Shown: positions 20,886-21,161 of the stretch, in pieces
How positions within the stretch are numbered: the first letter of the stretch is position 1
Layout of the letters: each line of letters opens with the position of its first letter
IMG/VR virus record: IMGVR_UViG_3300009495_000099
Span: 1-21,161 of that record
Strand: one strand, 5' to 3'
Length of the DNA: 21,161 bases
From: a virus
The notes under the pieces: generated by a model
The model's database searches: none
The model's input: the letters and a program-made list of their open reading frames with translations, nothing else
What the model was told of the DNA's origin: nothing
Translations under genes and position numbers: made by a program

Positions 20886-21161
20886 TCACTCTATAGTTGA
20901 AAAATAATCGACAGCCTCTGGCTTGACCGCAGGGCGAGGATCGCTCTCTGGTGCAAGTGTTGGTTTGCCGTTGGGTTTGTGCCAAAGGTCAGTAACTTCT
21001 TTGGCTTTCGCTTTGCCGAGCAGTTTTTCTGCTTGGGTAGGGGAAACTAGTTTGGTGATGTATGCTTCGTCACCGAGCATTTCTAGTAGGCTTTCTTCAG
21101 CTACCTTGCCATCGACCCACTTGCGTTGGCTTCGACCATTCACAAGTTTGTAGTTAGGTAG
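20886..21161 (-). CDS. DUF2800 family protein, C-terminal part (partial)
   Basis: The frame is open to the right edge, so the N-terminus lies outside the window; the internal GTG at 21143 is not the start. The 91 visible residues begin LPNYKLVNGRSQRKWVDGKV, which matches the conserved 'P..KLV.GRS.RKW.D' near the end of DUF2800 proteins. AYITKLVSPTQAEKLLGKAK and DLWHKPNGKPTLAPESDPRP follow, as in that family's tail. DUF2800 proteins are phage RecB-like PD-(D/E)XK exonuclease candidates encoded beside DUF2815, polymerase A, VRR-NUC and SNF2 genes; the catalytic part would be in the missing region. The stop lies 9 bases before the SSB start, so both belong to one operon. Confidence 0.85.
   Translation of the reverse strand, partial: LPNYKLVNGRSQRKWVDGKVAEESLLEMLGDEAYITKLVSPTQAEKLLGKAKAKEVTDLWHKPNGKPTLAPESDPRPAVKPEAVDYFSTIE

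Overview
This window looks like a contiguous piece of a temperate tailed bacteriophage, most likely a podovirus-type phage of a marine or otherwise aquatic Gram-negative bacterium. The evidence is dense packing with ATGA start/stop overlaps, virion and DNA-ejection-type proteins, a lysis cassette, a tyrosine integrase, an XRE-type regulator and a compact phage replication module. The host assignment is inference from the style of the proteins: Asn/Gln-rich virion proteins, a TGNVTGNV-repeat tail appendage, and a Cys-bearing small protein of a type I associate with marine viral genomes. No bacterial housekeeping gene is visible.

Layout, left to right. (1) 1-1850, + strand: a partial Cys-containing protein, a signal-peptide protein and a membrane-anchored coiled-coil protein, all overlapping. 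(2) 1900-3224, +: a small PD-(D/E)XK-fold nuclease, an M15-type peptidase endolysin, a short T7-like holin candidate and a GTA-type 3TM holin candidate. (3) 3226-13044, +: tail appendage with two kinds of tandem repeat, a second small structural protein, a P22 gp10-like stabilisation/tail candidate, then a run of internal or ejection-type virion proteins. The run ends in a 721-residue polyvalent protein with an N-terminal ADP-ribosyltransferase (ART-PolyVal) domain. (4) 13047-13709, +: a promoter with nested inverted repeats and three small accessory genes, including a 33-residue one-helix membrane protein. (5) 13710-14148: a non-coding, AT-rich, repeat-filled stretch, the best candidate for attP plus integrase arm sites. 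It is followed by the integrase gene (14149-15222). (6) 15262-21161, all - strand: transcription runs right to left through DUF2800 (partial), a DUF2815/Enc34-type ssDNA-binding protein, a small unknown, family A DNA polymerase, VRR-NUC nuclease, SNF2-like helicase, XRE regulator, small HTH (excisionase candidate) and DUF3310. A strong intrinsic terminator lies where this block converges with the integrase.

How it fits together. The leftward block replicates the genome and ends with regulatory genes. The rightward block builds the particle, loads ejected proteins and lyses the cell. Integrase and the putative attP sit between the two. Because virion genes and replication genes lie on opposite sides of the putative attP, the sequence looks like the unintegrated (virion or circular) form rather than an integrated prophage, if the attP call is right.

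The observations most worth a second look are these. The VRR-NUC gene has no canonical start codon: it begins at an ATA inside an ATAA overlap, and is also reachable by a -1 slip at the polymerase stop. The ART-domain protein ends the ejection-protein operon. The XRE regulator has an unusual C-terminal half and sits beside three palindromes. A promoter-driven cassette of small genes lies beside attP. A nuclease gene sits just ahead of the lysis genes.
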